A stretch of DNA of 64,000 nucleotides from Streptomyces inusitatus (GCF_014651115.1 NZ_BMWG01000003.1:83685-147684); one strand, 5' to 3'; positions 1-7,698 are shown, counted from the stretch's first letter. Numbers and translations are program-made. The notes: a model not told the origin generated them from the letters alone.

Positions 1-90
1 CTCCCCCCGCCCCCCCCCGCCCGCAGCCCCCCCGAGCGGGCGAGCCGCCCCGCGCGCCCCCCCCCCCCCCGGGGGGGGGCGCCGGCGCGC
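1..90. other. Low-complexity C/G tract at the window edge
   Basis: Long runs of C and then G with almost no A or T. This is unlike any neighbouring sequence and resembles unresolved sequence at a contig end or assembly join. The frame of the following fragment stays open through it, but no meaningful protein can be read. Confidence 0.6.
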
Positions 91-234
91 TCCTGCGTCT
101 TCGGCGAAGAGGCCGAGCCGTTCCGCAACGGCGAGCGCTCCGGCACGCACGTCCTCGCCCTCACCCGCGACGCGGACGAGACGATCGCGGCCAACGCCGA
201 CGAGATCGAGCCGCCTTCGACTCGGAAGTCCTGA
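91..234 (+). CDS. C-terminal fragment of an unidentified protein
   Basis: An open frame of about 47 codons runs out of the C/G tract and ends at TGA 232-234. The peptide has ordinary soluble-protein composition (for example GTHVLALTRDADE) and Streptomyces third-position GC, so it looks like the 3' end of a real gene whose 5' part is lost at the window edge. I do not recognise the family. It is on the plus strand, opposite to the next gene, so the two 3' ends converge on the GTCCGGAC-rich stretch at 335-510. Confidence 0.4.
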   Translation, partial: SCVFGEEAEPFRNGERSGTHVLALTRDADETIAANADEIEPPSTRKS

Positions 235-334
235 CCCTTGCCCTGGGTGAGGTCAAAGCTCAGCAGGACGCGCGCGATGGCCACGGTCGGGGTCTTGGGA
301 GGGGGGACTCTTCATCCTCTGGGGCTCCTTTGGG

Positions 335-509
335 GTGTCCGGATACCACCGGACACCGTCCGGGCGGATAGTGGTTAGTCACTACGCCCAACGCGTGTGA
401 CCCGCTGGAGTTCCGGGGCGATCCGAGAGAAAACCGCAGTTCGGACACAGTGGACGCTGTCCGGACACTGTCCGGGCGGACGTGTCCGGACAGCGTCCGG
501 GAGCGTCCG
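335..509. repeat. Cluster of GTCCGGAC-type palindromes
   Basis: The stretch between two convergent 3' ends contains a dyad GTGTCCGG-N6-CCGGACAC (335-356), exact GTCCGGAC at 459-466 and 484-491, and several GTCCGG half-sites. The same 8-mer recurs in other clusters of the mobile element. Its function is unknown; an operator, a terminator-associated stem or a partition/centromere-like site would all fit. Confidence 0.6.
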
Positions 510-511
510 GG

Positions 512-1276
512 TCAGCCGATGTCGGCGAGGAGAACGGTGGCGTTGTCCGCGTAGGGATGCGGACCCTCAGCCAGGGATGCGCGCACGGCGGTCTCGATCG
601 CAGCGTCCACGAACCGCAGGGCGATGCCGGTCGACAGGTCCTCGTCGACCTCGGCGAACAGGTCGTGGCCGGCGTCCTGGTGGGGCTCGTACGCGCCGTC
701 GCTGGCGAGGAGGAGGCGGCACGGTCCGTCGAGCTGGATGGTCACCGCTTCGATTGCCGGGTGGCCATACCTGCTCATGGTCTCGTCGTCGGTGCGCCCG
801 GATCCGAGGTACGAGGTGATCTCGTTCCGGCTCCCGCCGCTGGGGAACCTCGGGGTCGGCGGCAACACCCGGCGCATGTTGTGGTCCTCGGTCAGACGCC
901 GGGTGATGCCGCGTACGAGGAGGTAGGCGCGGCAGTCGCCGGCCCACGCAACTTTCAGCCGCTGGTCGGGGGCGAGGACGGCGACCACCGCGGCGGCCGA
1001 GGGCATGTAGCGCCACATGTACGGGTCCTGCCGGTTCGGTTCGGCCGCGTAGCTGTCGTAGATGTGGCGCAGTCCGGCCTCCGAGTCGGCGCGGCGGGAG
1101 GCGGCGCGGGCCAGGCGGCGGGCCGCGGTGCGGGTCCACTCACGGACCTCCTCCGTGGAGCCGATGCCGTCGAGGAGGACGTACGCGCGGGTCCCATCGG
1201 GGGCCGTGTGGACGGCGGTCGCGTCGCATTGAGTGGTGCGCAGGCCGGTGTTCTGGGCAGTCGTATAGGTGCGCAT
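512..1276 (-). CDS. PP2C-family Ser/Thr phosphatase-like protein
   Basis: A 254-residue protein matching the PP2C/PPM fold: metal-binding DGIG at residues 36-39, AGDCRAYLL at 112-120 (the usual GDSR block), SDGAYE at 192-197 and the C-terminal DNATVLLADI block near 244. The expected role is metal-dependent dephosphorylation of Ser/Thr-phosphorylated proteins in the cytosol. No transmembrane or sensor domain is present and the length is close to a minimal catalytic domain. It follows the gene ending at 1313 by a short gap and is probably co-transcribed with it. It is the first of two PP2C-like proteins in the element. The fold assignment is fairly secure; the substrate is unknown. Confidence 0.8.
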   Translation of the reverse strand: MRTYTTAQNTGLRTTQCDATAVHTAPDGTRAYVLLDGIGSTEEVREWTRTAARRLARAASRRADSEAGLRHIYDSYAAEPNRQDPYMWRYMPSAAAVVAVLAPDQRLKVAWAGDCRAYLLVRGITRRLTEDHNMRRVLPPTPRFPSGGSRNEITSYLGSGRTDDETMSRYGHPAIEAVTIQLDGPCRLLLASDGAYEPHQDAGHDLFAEVDEDLSTGIALRFVDAAIETAVRASLAEGPHPYADNATVLLADIG

Positions 1277-1312
1277 AGGGGCTCCGTTCTTCTCTGCTTG
1301 GACGAGTGTGGG

Positions 1313-1972
1313 TCAGGCCGCGGCGAGCGTGGTGGCGGGCTGGGCGGTGCGGATGGTCTGCCAGATCTCGCCGGGGGTGATGCCGAAGGGCACGGGCAGC
1401 TCGACGAGGATCAGGCCGCCGTCGAAGACCGTGAGGCGTCCGGGGAGGTGCTGGGCGGTGCGGGTGCCGGTGCTCGGCCGGTACACCGTGGGGTGCGCGT
1501 CCGCGCGGCCGTGGTCGGCGACCTCGCCGGCGAGGTGATGGTGGTCGGTGTGCAGGTCGAGGAGCGCGACCAGTGCGGCCGTCACCTCCTGGCCGTCGCT
1601 GCTGTCGAGGAGGCCGCTGGACAGGATCGCCAGGAGGCGGGCGCGCAGCTCGCGCTCGCGGACCGCGTGGAGCGGGTTGGCGGGCATCAGGTCGCCGACG
1701 CCGGGCAGGTGGCCGACGAGGGGCGCGGAGACGTACCCGATGACCTCGCACGGGAATTCGATGGGGGCGGCCGTGCGGGCCTGGTGGAGAATCGCGCGGG
1801 CGCGGCCAGTGATGTCCTGGTCTCCGGTCCGGCCGTTGAGGACCGAGGCGGCCTGGTCGAGGGCGCGGGCGGTGAGGCGCAGGGCGCGGGACTCGGGGTG
1901 GCCGTCGGCGCGACCCAGGGTGATGCCGGCGAGGAGGAGGGCGCGGTGGGCGGCCTTCGAGCGAGCGTTCAT
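1313..1972 (-). CDS. Unknown 219-aa protein
   Basis: The start at ATG 1972 is chosen because AGAGAGGACC lies just upstream; a longer frame exists but its N-terminus is Arg-rich shadow sequence. The protein is soluble, with a helical N-terminal half, a region DLHTDHHHLAGEVADHGRADAH rich in His and Asp, and a C-terminal segment rich in hydrophobic strands. There are no recognised motifs. It lies 23 bases from the SWIM/DUF6011 gene and 36 bases before the phosphatase gene, so the three probably form one transcript from the operator-promoter near 2386-2409. Confidence 0.7.
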   Translation of the reverse strand: MNARSKAAHRALLLAGITLGRADGHPESRALRLTARALDQAASVLNGRTGDQDITGRARAILHQARTAAPIEFPCEVIGYVSAPLVGHLPGVGDLMPANPLHAVRERELRARLLAILSSGLLDSSDGQEVTAALVALLDLHTDHHHLAGEVADHGRADAHPTVYRPSTGTRTAQHLPGRLTVFDGGLILVELPVPFGITPGEIWQTIRTAQPATTLAAA

Positions 1973-1995
1973 GACGTCGGTCCTCTCTCTGTGGT

Positions 1996-2340
1996 TCAGG
2001 CGGCGGCGACGATGGCGGCGGCGGCCACGTGGTAGCAGCGCGTTCCGCGCAGGCCGGCCGGGCAGTTGCACTGGCCGGAGGCGGCCGTCCGGTAGACCTC
2101 GCTGCCGTCGTCGGAGACGGTGAGGAAGATCTGCGTCCGGCTGCGGTGACGCCGGAGGGGGACGAGCGCGCCGAGCTCCAGGAGCTCAACCGCCTTGGTG
2201 ACCTGCCAGGCGTGATGGCCGGTGGCGTTGGCGCGGGCCCGGCGGACCTTGGCCCGGCACTTGGGGCCATAGCCGTCGGGCGAGGGGCAGCGCAGAATCC
2301 GGTGGCACTTGAGGCAGCGGGCGGGCTCGGTGGCGCTCAT
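1996..2340 (-). CDS. DUF6011 / SWIM zinc-finger protein
   Basis: A 114-residue protein with two probable zinc sites. The N-terminal CLKCHRIL...GYGPKC segment (residues 9-28) is the DUF6011 signature common in actinobacterial phage and mobile-element proteins. The C-terminal CNCPAG...RCYHVA segment (about 90-105) has the CxC...CxH layout of a SWIM zinc finger, a nucleic-acid or protein-binding module. It is the first gene of the minus-strand transcript reading toward the window start, and the palindromic promoter near 2386-2409 lies directly upstream. Function is inferred to be regulatory or nucleic-acid binding only from the fingers. Confidence 0.75.
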   Translation of the reverse strand: MSATEPARCLKCHRILRCPSPDGYGPKCRAKVRRARANATGHHAWQVTKAVELLELGALVPLRRHRSRTQIFLTVSDDGSEVYRTAASGQCNCPAGLRGTRCYHVAAAAIVAAA

Positions 2341-2385
2341 GGCCGCCCCTTTCGCTTTGGTGGGTGGTGTGTGGTGTCAACCCCC

Positions 2386-2409
2386 ATCATACCCAAGTGA
2401 CTTTAGGTA
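2386..2409 (-). promoter_or_regulatory. Palindromic operator overlapping a TATGAT -10 box
   Basis: On the plus strand TACCCAAG (2390-2397), four bases, then TTTAGGTA (2402-2409) form an imperfect dyad. Read on the minus strand, the left arm overlaps a TATGAT hexamer (2386-2391) that suits the -10 box of the DUF6011 transcript starting at 2340. The same layout, arm spacing and -10 overlap occur at 4139-4162. No good -35 box is seen. Confidence 0.55.
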
Positions 2410-2474
2410 AAATAGGTTTGGATTCCTGGGGTGGCAAAGGGTAGGCAAAGAAGCCGAGTTGGAAGTCGGATGCC

Positions 2475-2492
2475 CGCCCCCTCCTGGGGGCG
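2475..2492 (-). terminator. Hairpin after the Cys-rich gene
   Basis: CGCCCCC / GGGGGCG, a 7-bp stem with a 4-base loop, lies 23 bases past the stop of the minus-strand gene ending at 2515. There is no U-tract, as is usual in Streptomyces. Confidence 0.45.
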
Positions 2493-2514
2493 AGCACCCG
2501 CGCAGCCGGTCGGA

Positions 2515-2997
2515 CTACTGACTCTTGGGCCTCACGCAGCCGTCGTGCCGGTCGCAGTTGCACTTCCCGCAGCCCGCGCAGCTCTGCCCGGCACCCAGCC
2601 CGCATCCGGAGCAGCCGCCGGACGCCTCCAGGTCGGCGTCCTCCAGCGCGTCCGCCAGGTCGAGCAGCGCGCCCCTCTTGAACAGCTTCCGGGGCCTGCA
2701 CGAGCCGTCGCAGAACTCCGGGCCGCCGAGGAGCACCGCGTCCTCGCCCTGGTGGCCCTCGCAGCCCTCGGCGTTCCGGACGCGTACGGTGATCTCGCCG
2801 ATCTTCAGCTCTCCCTCGCCCTCGATGTCGGCGCGGGACCGGAGGGCGCCGACCTCGGCGATCATCGCCAGGTGGTCGGTGACGGGCTCGCCCTGGGCTC
2901 GGGCAACGCCCCAGACGATGTCCCGCAGCGGGCCGGGGCCACTGGCGAAGAAGGTTCGCTCCTCGATGGCGGGGTGCTCGATCGTGACGTCGTACAT
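2515..2997 (-). CDS. Cys-rich unknown protein
   Basis: 160 residues, starting at ATG 2997 (MYDVTIEHP), with GGAGGAGAACC upstream as a good ribosome site. The N-terminal part is an alpha/beta-looking domain. The last about 40 residues hold nine cysteines in CSGCG, CAGCGKCNC patterns, suggesting one or two bound zinc ions or a metal cluster. It sits 67 bases downstream of the gene ending at 3065, with a strong GC hairpin (3025-3048) between. Function unknown; a role in nucleic-acid binding is only a guess from the knuckles. Confidence 0.7.
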   Translation of the reverse strand: MYDVTIEHPAIEERTFFASGPGPLRDIVWGVARAQGEPVTDHLAMIAEVGALRSRADIEGEGELKIGEITVRVRNAEGCEGHQGEDAVLLGGPEFCDGSCRPRKLFKRGALLDLADALEDADLEASGGCSGCGLGAGQSCAGCGKCNCDRHDGCVRPKSQ

Positions 2998-3024
2998 GGC
3001 GGTTCTCCTCCGTTGGATGGTGGA

Positions 3025-3048
3025 GGGGCGGGCCGGGCGGCCCGCCCC
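3025..3048 (-). terminator. Intergenic hairpin
   Basis: A 10-bp perfect GC stem (GGGGCGGGCC / GGCCCGCCCC) with a 4-base loop lies between the genes ending at 3065 and starting at 2997. It is probably a terminator or a processing/attenuation stem. Confidence 0.5.
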
Positions 3049-3064
3049 GGTGTGCTGGTGCGGG

Positions 3065-4096
3065 TCAGGCGCGGGCCGGGTCCGGCTGCGGCCGGTGGGC
3101 GAAGACGCACAGGGAGCTGAGGCGCAGGGGCTCGACAGCCCATCCGGCGTCCGCGAACCGGTCACGGACGGCTTCGAGGCACGGGCCGTGCAAGCCGTCG
3201 TCCCGGCGTCGGGCGAGGCCGCGCTCGATCCAGTAGGCGGCGACCAGGCCGTGGCCGCGGGGCTCGACCGCGAAGCCGCTCACCGGGACGTCGGTGTCGG
3301 CCGGGTCCGTGATGTCGTGCTCGTCGGTCAGGTTCGCGCCCTTCATCCCGGCGAGAACGGTGCGGGCTGCGATGACGTCCGGGTGCTCGGAGTGCCGGGG
3401 GGCGCTGCCCCTGGTCCACGCGGCCGGAGCGGCCTCCAGCTCGGCAGCGGCCCGGTTTGCTTCGGCTGCATACACCGGGTCGTGCTTCGCGAGGTAGTCC
3501 ACGGCGATGGTCAGGCGGTTAAGGGCCGCCTTCCACTCGGGGTCTGTCGCGTCCGGGTTGGTGCGCACCCGGGCGCCAGCCTCTTCGGCGGTCTGGCGGG
3601 CCTCGGAGATCAGCCGGTCGATCCGCACCTGGGCGGCCTTCTCGCGCTCGCCGGACAGGGCGGACTGCTCCTCGTCCAGCTTTCCGCTCACGGTGCCCTC
3701 GTGGCAGAGCGTCGAGGTCTCGCCAGGGGCCGCGCCGTGCGGGTCGGAGGTGTACCGGTCGTGAACGAGGACCTGGTCGGCCGCCTCGGCGAGCGCCAGG
3801 ATCTCGGCGCTGCGCTCGCCGGGCTCGATCGGGTCGGCGGAGCAGCGGGCGGCGGTCAGGGGGGAGTCAGGCTCGGTGGCCGCAGGGCGCTCGGCGGCCA
3901 GCTTCTCGGCGGCCTTCGTGCACGGGGAGCAGAACCGGTCGACGTCGGCCAGCTCGGCGTCGGTGAGGCGTGTGCCGGTCCGCCGGCCGCACAGGGCCTT
4001 GTCGACCGCGCTCTGCGCGTAGTGGGGGAGGACGCCGCTGGCACTGCGGACCGGGATGATCCCAGCCTGCTGGTGGAGGGGGAGCGCGTGGGGCAT
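3065..4096 (-). CDS. Unknown 343-aa protein with a zinc-knuckle-like motif
   Basis: The N-terminal region contains C36 and C56-x2-C59 (GRRTGTRLTDAELADVDRFC), a pattern compatible with a zinc knuckle. The centre (about residues 120-230) is strongly helical and charged, possibly coiled coil. The C-terminal about 90 residues contain a compact domain (VSGFAVEPRGHGLVAAYWIERG) with hydrophobic strands. It is transcribed divergently from the tandem-HTH gene at 4253, and the conserved operator-promoter at 4139-4162 lies just upstream. I do not recognise the family. Confidence 0.7.
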   Translation of the reverse strand: MPHALPLHQQAGIIPVRSASGVLPHYAQSAVDKALCGRRTGTRLTDAELADVDRFCSPCTKAAEKLAAERPAATEPDSPLTAARCSADPIEPGERSAEILALAEAADQVLVHDRYTSDPHGAAPGETSTLCHEGTVSGKLDEEQSALSGEREKAAQVRIDRLISEARQTAEEAGARVRTNPDATDPEWKAALNRLTIAVDYLAKHDPVYAAEANRAAAELEAAPAAWTRGSAPRHSEHPDVIAARTVLAGMKGANLTDEHDITDPADTDVPVSGFAVEPRGHGLVAAYWIERGLARRRDDGLHGPCLEAVRDRFADAGWAVEPLRLSSLCVFAHRPQPDPARA

Positions 4097-4138
4097 GGTT
4101 CTGGCCTTTCGAGGTGGGTGGTGAGTGGGTCACCCCCC

Positions 4139-4162
4139 ATCATACCCAAGAAGACTTAGGTA
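4139..4162 (-). promoter_or_regulatory. Second TACCCAAG-N4-CTTAGGTA operator with TATGAT
   Basis: TACCCAAG (4143-4150) and CTTAGGTA (4155-4162) form a near-perfect dyad with a 4-base spacer. The left arm overlaps a minus-strand TATGAT (4139-4144) upstream of the gene starting at 4096. It matches the site at 2386-2409, and the two together imply a shared DNA-binding regulator. The neighbouring tandem-HTH protein (4253-4756) is an obvious but untested candidate. Confidence 0.6.
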
Positions 4163-4252
4163 AATCGTGTTGGCTAAAGAAATCGCAGGAAGATTGCGCA
4201 GCACCAACGGCACTCGCGCTTACCGAACTCAACTTGTGGAACACTCCTCCGC

Positions 4253-4756
4253 ATGACCGCCCGACCGAAGAAGACCCGCACCCCCTACACGCCGAGCGCC
4301 GACCTGGTGACCGCACTCGCCGATCTGAAGACCGAGGAGGCAGCGTTCGAGACGGCCCGCCAGGCCGCCCGCCGCGCGGTCGCCGACGAGCTGCGCGCCT
4401 CCGGCCAGTCCAACGCCCGCGTCGCCGAGCACACCCCGTGGACCGAGGAGACCGTACGCGGCATCGCCAACGAGCACGGCATCCCGCCCCGGCCGAAGGG
4501 CGGCAACCCGCCCACGTACAAACCCAGTCCGGAAATCGCCGCCGCGTTCGCCGCCCTCACCAAGGCCGGAAAGGATTACGAGGAGAAGCGACAGGCGACA
4601 CGCAAGGCGGTCGCAGACGACCTTCGGGCCGCGAAGGTGTCCCACGCCCGCGTCGCCGAGCACACCCCGTGGACCGAGGCGACCGTACGCAGCATCGCCG
4701 AGGAGCACGGCGTTCCGCCGCTTCGGAAGCCCACCGTCCGATCCATCCACGACTGA
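4253..4756 (+). CDS. Protein built of two tandem HTH repeats
   Basis: 167 residues consisting of two copies (about residues 16-80 and 91-155) of one roughly 65-residue unit. Each copy has an amphipathic helix followed by a helix-turn-helix whose core ARVAEHTPWTE-TVR-IA-EHG is almost identical in both. An internal duplication that keeps the recognition helix suggests a monomer binding a two-part DNA site, or a dimer binding four half-sites. It is divergent from the 343-aa gene with an operator between them, and 8 bases upstream of a PP2C-like gene, so likely co-transcribed with it. It may be the repressor of the TACCCAAG dyads; this is inference. Confidence 0.8.
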   Translation: MTARPKKTRTPYTPSADLVTALADLKTEEAAFETARQAARRAVADELRASGQSNARVAEHTPWTEETVRGIANEHGIPPRPKGGNPPTYKPSPEIAAAFAALTKAGKDYEEKRQATRKAVADDLRAAKVSHARVAEHTPWTEATVRSIAEEHGVPPLRKPTVRSIHD

Positions 4757-4764
4757 GGAGCCCA

Positions 4765-5517
4765 GTGGCAGACACAGACACCGAGAAGACGACAGCACCC
4801 GTGGTGACCGTCGGCGTTGCGCAGCGGCCCGGGACCGAGCCGCCGTACGCGGATGGATGGCACGTCCACCGGCGCGGTGAACGGGTGTCTGCGGTCGTCG
4901 TGGACGGGGCTGGCCACCACGAGGTCGTCGTCGACTACGCCCGGCTCGCACCGTCGACGGTCGCCCTGACGGGGATGGCCATGGGCGGGCTCGTCGGCCT
5001 GATCACCGCCGGCCGCATGGCGCACGCGTACGAGTATCCGCCGCACGTGTCTGCCGCCATCGCCTCCGTGGAGCCCGGACTCCCGACCAGCGTCCATTGG
5101 ATCGGCGACTGCCGGGTGTGCGGCTGGGACGGCGAGAAGCTGACCCTGTGGTCAACGGACCAGACCATGGGCGAGTGGCTGCGCTGGAACGGCGGCAAGA
5201 CAATCAAGGTCCTGCCCGTCGAGGTCACCGAGACTCAGGACAACTGGGCGCGCCTCGGCCTCTCCCAGGCGACCGAGATGACGTGCCGCCAGGTGGAGAT
5301 CCCTGAGGACATCCCGCTGGTGATCATTTACAGCGACGGGGTCTCGGACCAGGTGACCCCGGAGACCGCAGAGGAACTGTGCCGGGAGCACGCCGATGAC
5401 CCGCAGGCCCTGGCTGACGCGCTCGTAGCCGCCGCCGAGGGCGAGAACGACAAGGACACCGGGGAGTTTTACCGGGACGACGCGACCGTGATCGTCCTGC
5501 GCAGGCCCGCCGCCTGA
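4765..5517 (+). CDS. Second PP2C-family phosphatase-like protein
   Basis: The GTG start at 4765 is preceded by GAGGAG, giving 250 residues. PP2C landmarks are DGAG (47-50), IGDCRVCGW (113-121), IIYSDGVSDQ (188-196) and RDDATVIVL (237-245). Like the protein at 512-1276 it is a bare catalytic domain with no sensor or membrane part. The two share little sequence outside the motifs, so they are distant paralogues or independent acquisitions. It is co-directional with the tandem-HTH gene 8 bases upstream. A perfect hairpin follows and separates it from the convergent gene. Confidence 0.8.
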   Translation: MADTDTEKTTAPVVTVGVAQRPGTEPPYADGWHVHRRGERVSAVVVDGAGHHEVVVDYARLAPSTVALTGMAMGGLVGLITAGRMAHAYEYPPHVSAAIASVEPGLPTSVHWIGDCRVCGWDGEKLTLWSTDQTMGEWLRWNGGKTIKVLPVEVTETQDNWARLGLSQATEMTCRQVEIPEDIPLVIIYSDGVSDQVTPETAEELCREHADDPQALADALVAAAEGENDKDTGEFYRDDATVIVLRRPAA

Positions 5518-5527
5518 CACGGCCCTG

Positions 5528-5554
5528 CCTCCCGCCGGGCGACCTGGCGGGAGG
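5528..5554. terminator. Bidirectional hairpin between convergent genes
   Basis: CCTCCCGCC / GGCGGGAGG, a perfect 9-bp stem with a 9-base loop, starts 11 bases after the plus-strand stop and ends just before the stop of the minus-strand gene (5556). Confidence 0.75.
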
Positions 5555-5555
5555 C

Positions 5556-5861
5556 TCAGTTGAACAGGCGCAGGTAGGCGGACCGGCCCGCCCGGAACGG
5601 GTCCTCCGCGATCATGCCCCGCTCCACGGCGGTCCGGATGTCCGACAGGGCCAGCTCCAAGGCGTCCACGACCGGATCGCGCTCCGGGGGGACGCCCGGG
5701 AGCGCGCGCAGTCTGGCCAGCGCCGTGGCGAACGCCTCGGGAAACGCCTCTTCGGTGAAGGCACGGTCGTCGTTGTCCAGGGCGGCGTCCTCCAGGACAT
5801 CGTGGAGGCTGGCCGTGTACCAGTCGTGGGCCTGGTCGCCGGTATCGGATTCCGTGGTCAC
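5556..5861 (-). CDS. Small acidic unknown protein
   Basis: 101 residues with a probable GTG start at 5861 (VTTESDTGDQAHDWYTASLHD). The longer frame upstream is Arg/Pro-rich and overlaps the hairpin at 6018-6054, so it is unlikely to be coding. The protein is acidic and mostly helical with no cysteines or motifs I recognise. It is convergent with the PP2C gene. It appears to be a single-gene transcript, with about 225 bases of non-coding sequence before the next gene. Confidence 0.55.
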   Translation of the reverse strand: MTTESDTGDQAHDWYTASLHDVLEDAALDNDDRAFTEEAFPEAFATALARLRALPGVPPERDPVVDALELALSDIRTAVERGMIAEDPFRAGRSAYLRLFN

Positions 5862-6017
5862 GCACTCAGTCAAGCATGGTGCTGACACGCAATATCGCCC
5901 TTTGCTTGCGCGACGAGGTGGCCGTCGGGGAACGCCCGCATGCGACGCTGTCGCACCTGCCATGACGGCCTCCTGCCAGCTGTCGGACGGGCGGAGCCGC
6001 ACCGTCCCGGAAGACAC

Positions 6018-6054
6018 GCAGTGGCCCCGCACGGAGTTCGTGCGGGGCCACTGC
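6018..6054 (-). terminator. Strong hairpin after the small TM protein gene
   Basis: A 15-bp perfect stem (GCAGTGGCCCCGCAC and its complement) with a 7-base loop lies 34 bases past the stop of the minus-strand gene ending at 6088. It is one of several very long perfect stems that close operons in the element. Confidence 0.75.
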
Positions 6055-6087
6055 GCGTGCCCGGCCCGCCGGGGGAGGGCGGGCCGC

Positions 6088-6345
6088 CTAGGCGGCGCGG
6101 GCCATGATCAGGATCACGAGGAGAAGAGCCATCAGGCCGCCTGCGATCCACTGCCCCGGGGGGATGTCCGAGGGCCGGAACGGCTCGGGCTGGATGATCT
6201 GCTCGCCGTCCGGGACGTGGCCGCCGTGGAACTCCTCGCGGTGCCTGCGGCGCTCCTCGGTCGCGCCGGCCTGGGTGAGCACCGAGGGCGACGTCGTCTT
6301 GCATCGCTCGCACCGGTACTGGTAGCCCATCGCTGCCTCCGTCAT
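6088..6345 (-). CDS. Small zinc-knuckle protein with a C-terminal membrane anchor
   Basis: 85 residues: an N-terminal CERC pair followed about 20 residues later by a His pair (HREEFHGGH), giving a possible C2H2-like site, then a polar linker and a single C-terminal hydrophobic helix (WIAGGLMALLLVILIMA). It is six bases past the end of the large membrane protein gene upstream, so it is the last gene of the membrane module and probably acts at the inner face of the membrane. Confidence 0.75.
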   Translation of the reverse strand: MTEAAMGYQYRCERCKTTSPSVLTQAGATEERRRHREEFHGGHVPDGEQIIQPEPFRPSDIPPGQWIAGGLMALLLVILIMARAA

Positions 6346-6351
6346 TTCAGA

Positions 6352-7698
6352 TCACCTCCCCTCATAATGCTGGATTTTCCATGCGGTCGGACCCCGGTCG
6401 GCGTCCTGGATGAACCGGTATCCGGCCGCGATGTCCTCCGCGATCCAGCGCTCGGCGGCCGGGTCGCCCCCCTCTGCCGGGGCGTTGGCGGTGTTGTTGG
6501 TGTTGGTGTTGGCGGCCTGACCTGCAACAACAACGTCCCCTTGGGGGGGGTCCTGAGCAGGGGGCAGTGGCGGGAAGTCGTGGTGGTGGATGCCGGGCCC
6601 GTTCCCGGCCGGTGAGCGCACCCCCGCCCGATAGGGGATACCGGCCTCATCCAGCAGCCCCTTCACGGCCCGAGTATCGGGCAGGGAGAGGTGTGCGCGG
6701 AGGGTCGTGTGAAGCACTCCGCTGCCCCCTTGGTAGAGGTGGTGGAGAGCCCGGATCAGGTCCTGCCGGGAGAGGCTGGCAGCGGCTTCTTCCGGCTCCT
6801 CTTCCAGTTGCTCTTCAGGCTCCGCTTCCGGCTGCTCTCCCGACTCCTCTTCGACCTCTTCCAGGAGGGCCGAGTCGACCTTCTCGTCGTCCTTTTTGCC
6901 GGCCTCCTCGCCGGTCGCCTCCTGGCGCTTCCGAAGGCGAGCGAAGAGGCCGCCGCGGGGAGCGGGGGCACCCTCCTTCGACGCCTCCTCGGTGGCCTCC
7001 TTCTTGCCTTCCGCCGAAGCCTTGCTCTTCGCGGGGGCGTCCTTCTTGTCCTTCGCGGGGGCCTTGCCCTTTTCGCCCTTCTCCCCCTTCGCGGCCCCCT
7101 TCACGGATTTGCTTTCGGGAAGTTCGATCTGGCCGGAGGCGACCAGGGCGGCGAGAGTGAGCGCCACTCCCCCGACGATCCAGGGCGTGATCCAGCTCCG
7201 CTGTGACAGCTGCGCCACCCAGTAGACGGCGAACCCGGTGCCGGCGAAGCGGGCCCCGATGGAGCCCTTCGATCCGATCTGGCCAGTGAGCCACTGGATG
7301 CCGAGCACTATGAGCATGGTGAGGCCGGTGGCGCAGAGGCAGAGCATCTGCCACAGGGCGGTCAGGAGGCTGCTCAGGGCGCGTAGGAGATGGCGTAGAC
7401 CGCGCAGGAGGTGCGGGCTGGCGTTCTTGCCGACCTCGACGGCGAGCGGGCCCAGCTCGGCGAGCGGGCGCGGGTCGGCGTACTGCCGGAGTTCAGGCAG
7501 GGCGAAGCCGCGGGGGCGGGCCTGCTCCCCTGCCTCCTCGCGCTCGGCTCCTTCGGCGGCCTCGGAGGGCGCATGCGCGGACGGGGCGTCGGCGTCGGCG
7601 TCGAGCGAAGGGACGACCGCAGGGGTCGGGACCGGCCATGTCCCCGAGCCCGACTCCTCGTCGGGCCCGGGGACGGCGTGAAGGTGTGCGGGGCTCAT
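6352..7698 (-). CDS. Large membrane protein with charged linker and winged-helix-like tail
   Basis: 448 residues. Residues 1-70 are acidic and disordered, 100-190 hold about three hydrophobic helices, 200-310 form a Lys/Glu/Ala-rich linker that looks coiled coil, and 310-375 form a compact helical domain (SLSRQDLIRALHHLYQGGSGVLHTTLRAHL) resembling a winged helix. The tail is rich in His, Pro, Asn. Its start shares one base with the stop of the upstream gene (TGATG), indicating translational coupling. In actinobacterial mobile elements such clusters of membrane proteins usually serve conjugative transfer or spread, or a phage membrane function; the sequence does not decide which. Confidence 0.7.
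   Translation of the reverse strand: MSPAHLHAVPGPDEESGSGTWPVPTPAVVPSLDADADAPSAHAPSEAAEGAEREEAGEQARPRGFALPELRQYADPRPLAELGPLAVEVGKNASPHLLRGLRHLLRALSSLLTALWQMLCLCATGLTMLIVLGIQWLTGQIGSKGSIGARFAGTGFAVYWVAQLSQRSWITPWIVGGVALTLAALVASGQIELPESKSVKGAAKGEKGEKGKAPAKDKKDAPAKSKASAEGKKEATEEASKEGAPAPRGGLFARLRKRQEATGEEAGKKDDEKVDSALLEEVEEESGEQPEAEPEEQLEEEPEEAAASLSRQDLIRALHHLYQGGSGVLHTTLRAHLSLPDTRAVKGLLDEAGIPYRAGVRSPAGNGPGIHHHDFPPLPPAQDPPQGDVVVAGQAANTNTNNTANAPAEGGDPAAERWIAEDIAAGYRFIQDADRGPTAWKIQHYEGR

Noticed and set aside
482..2035. Long plus-strand open frame of 517 codons
   Set aside because: It is the antisense of the PP2C and neighbouring genes; its composition is Gly/Val/Arg-rich shadow sequence with no start context.
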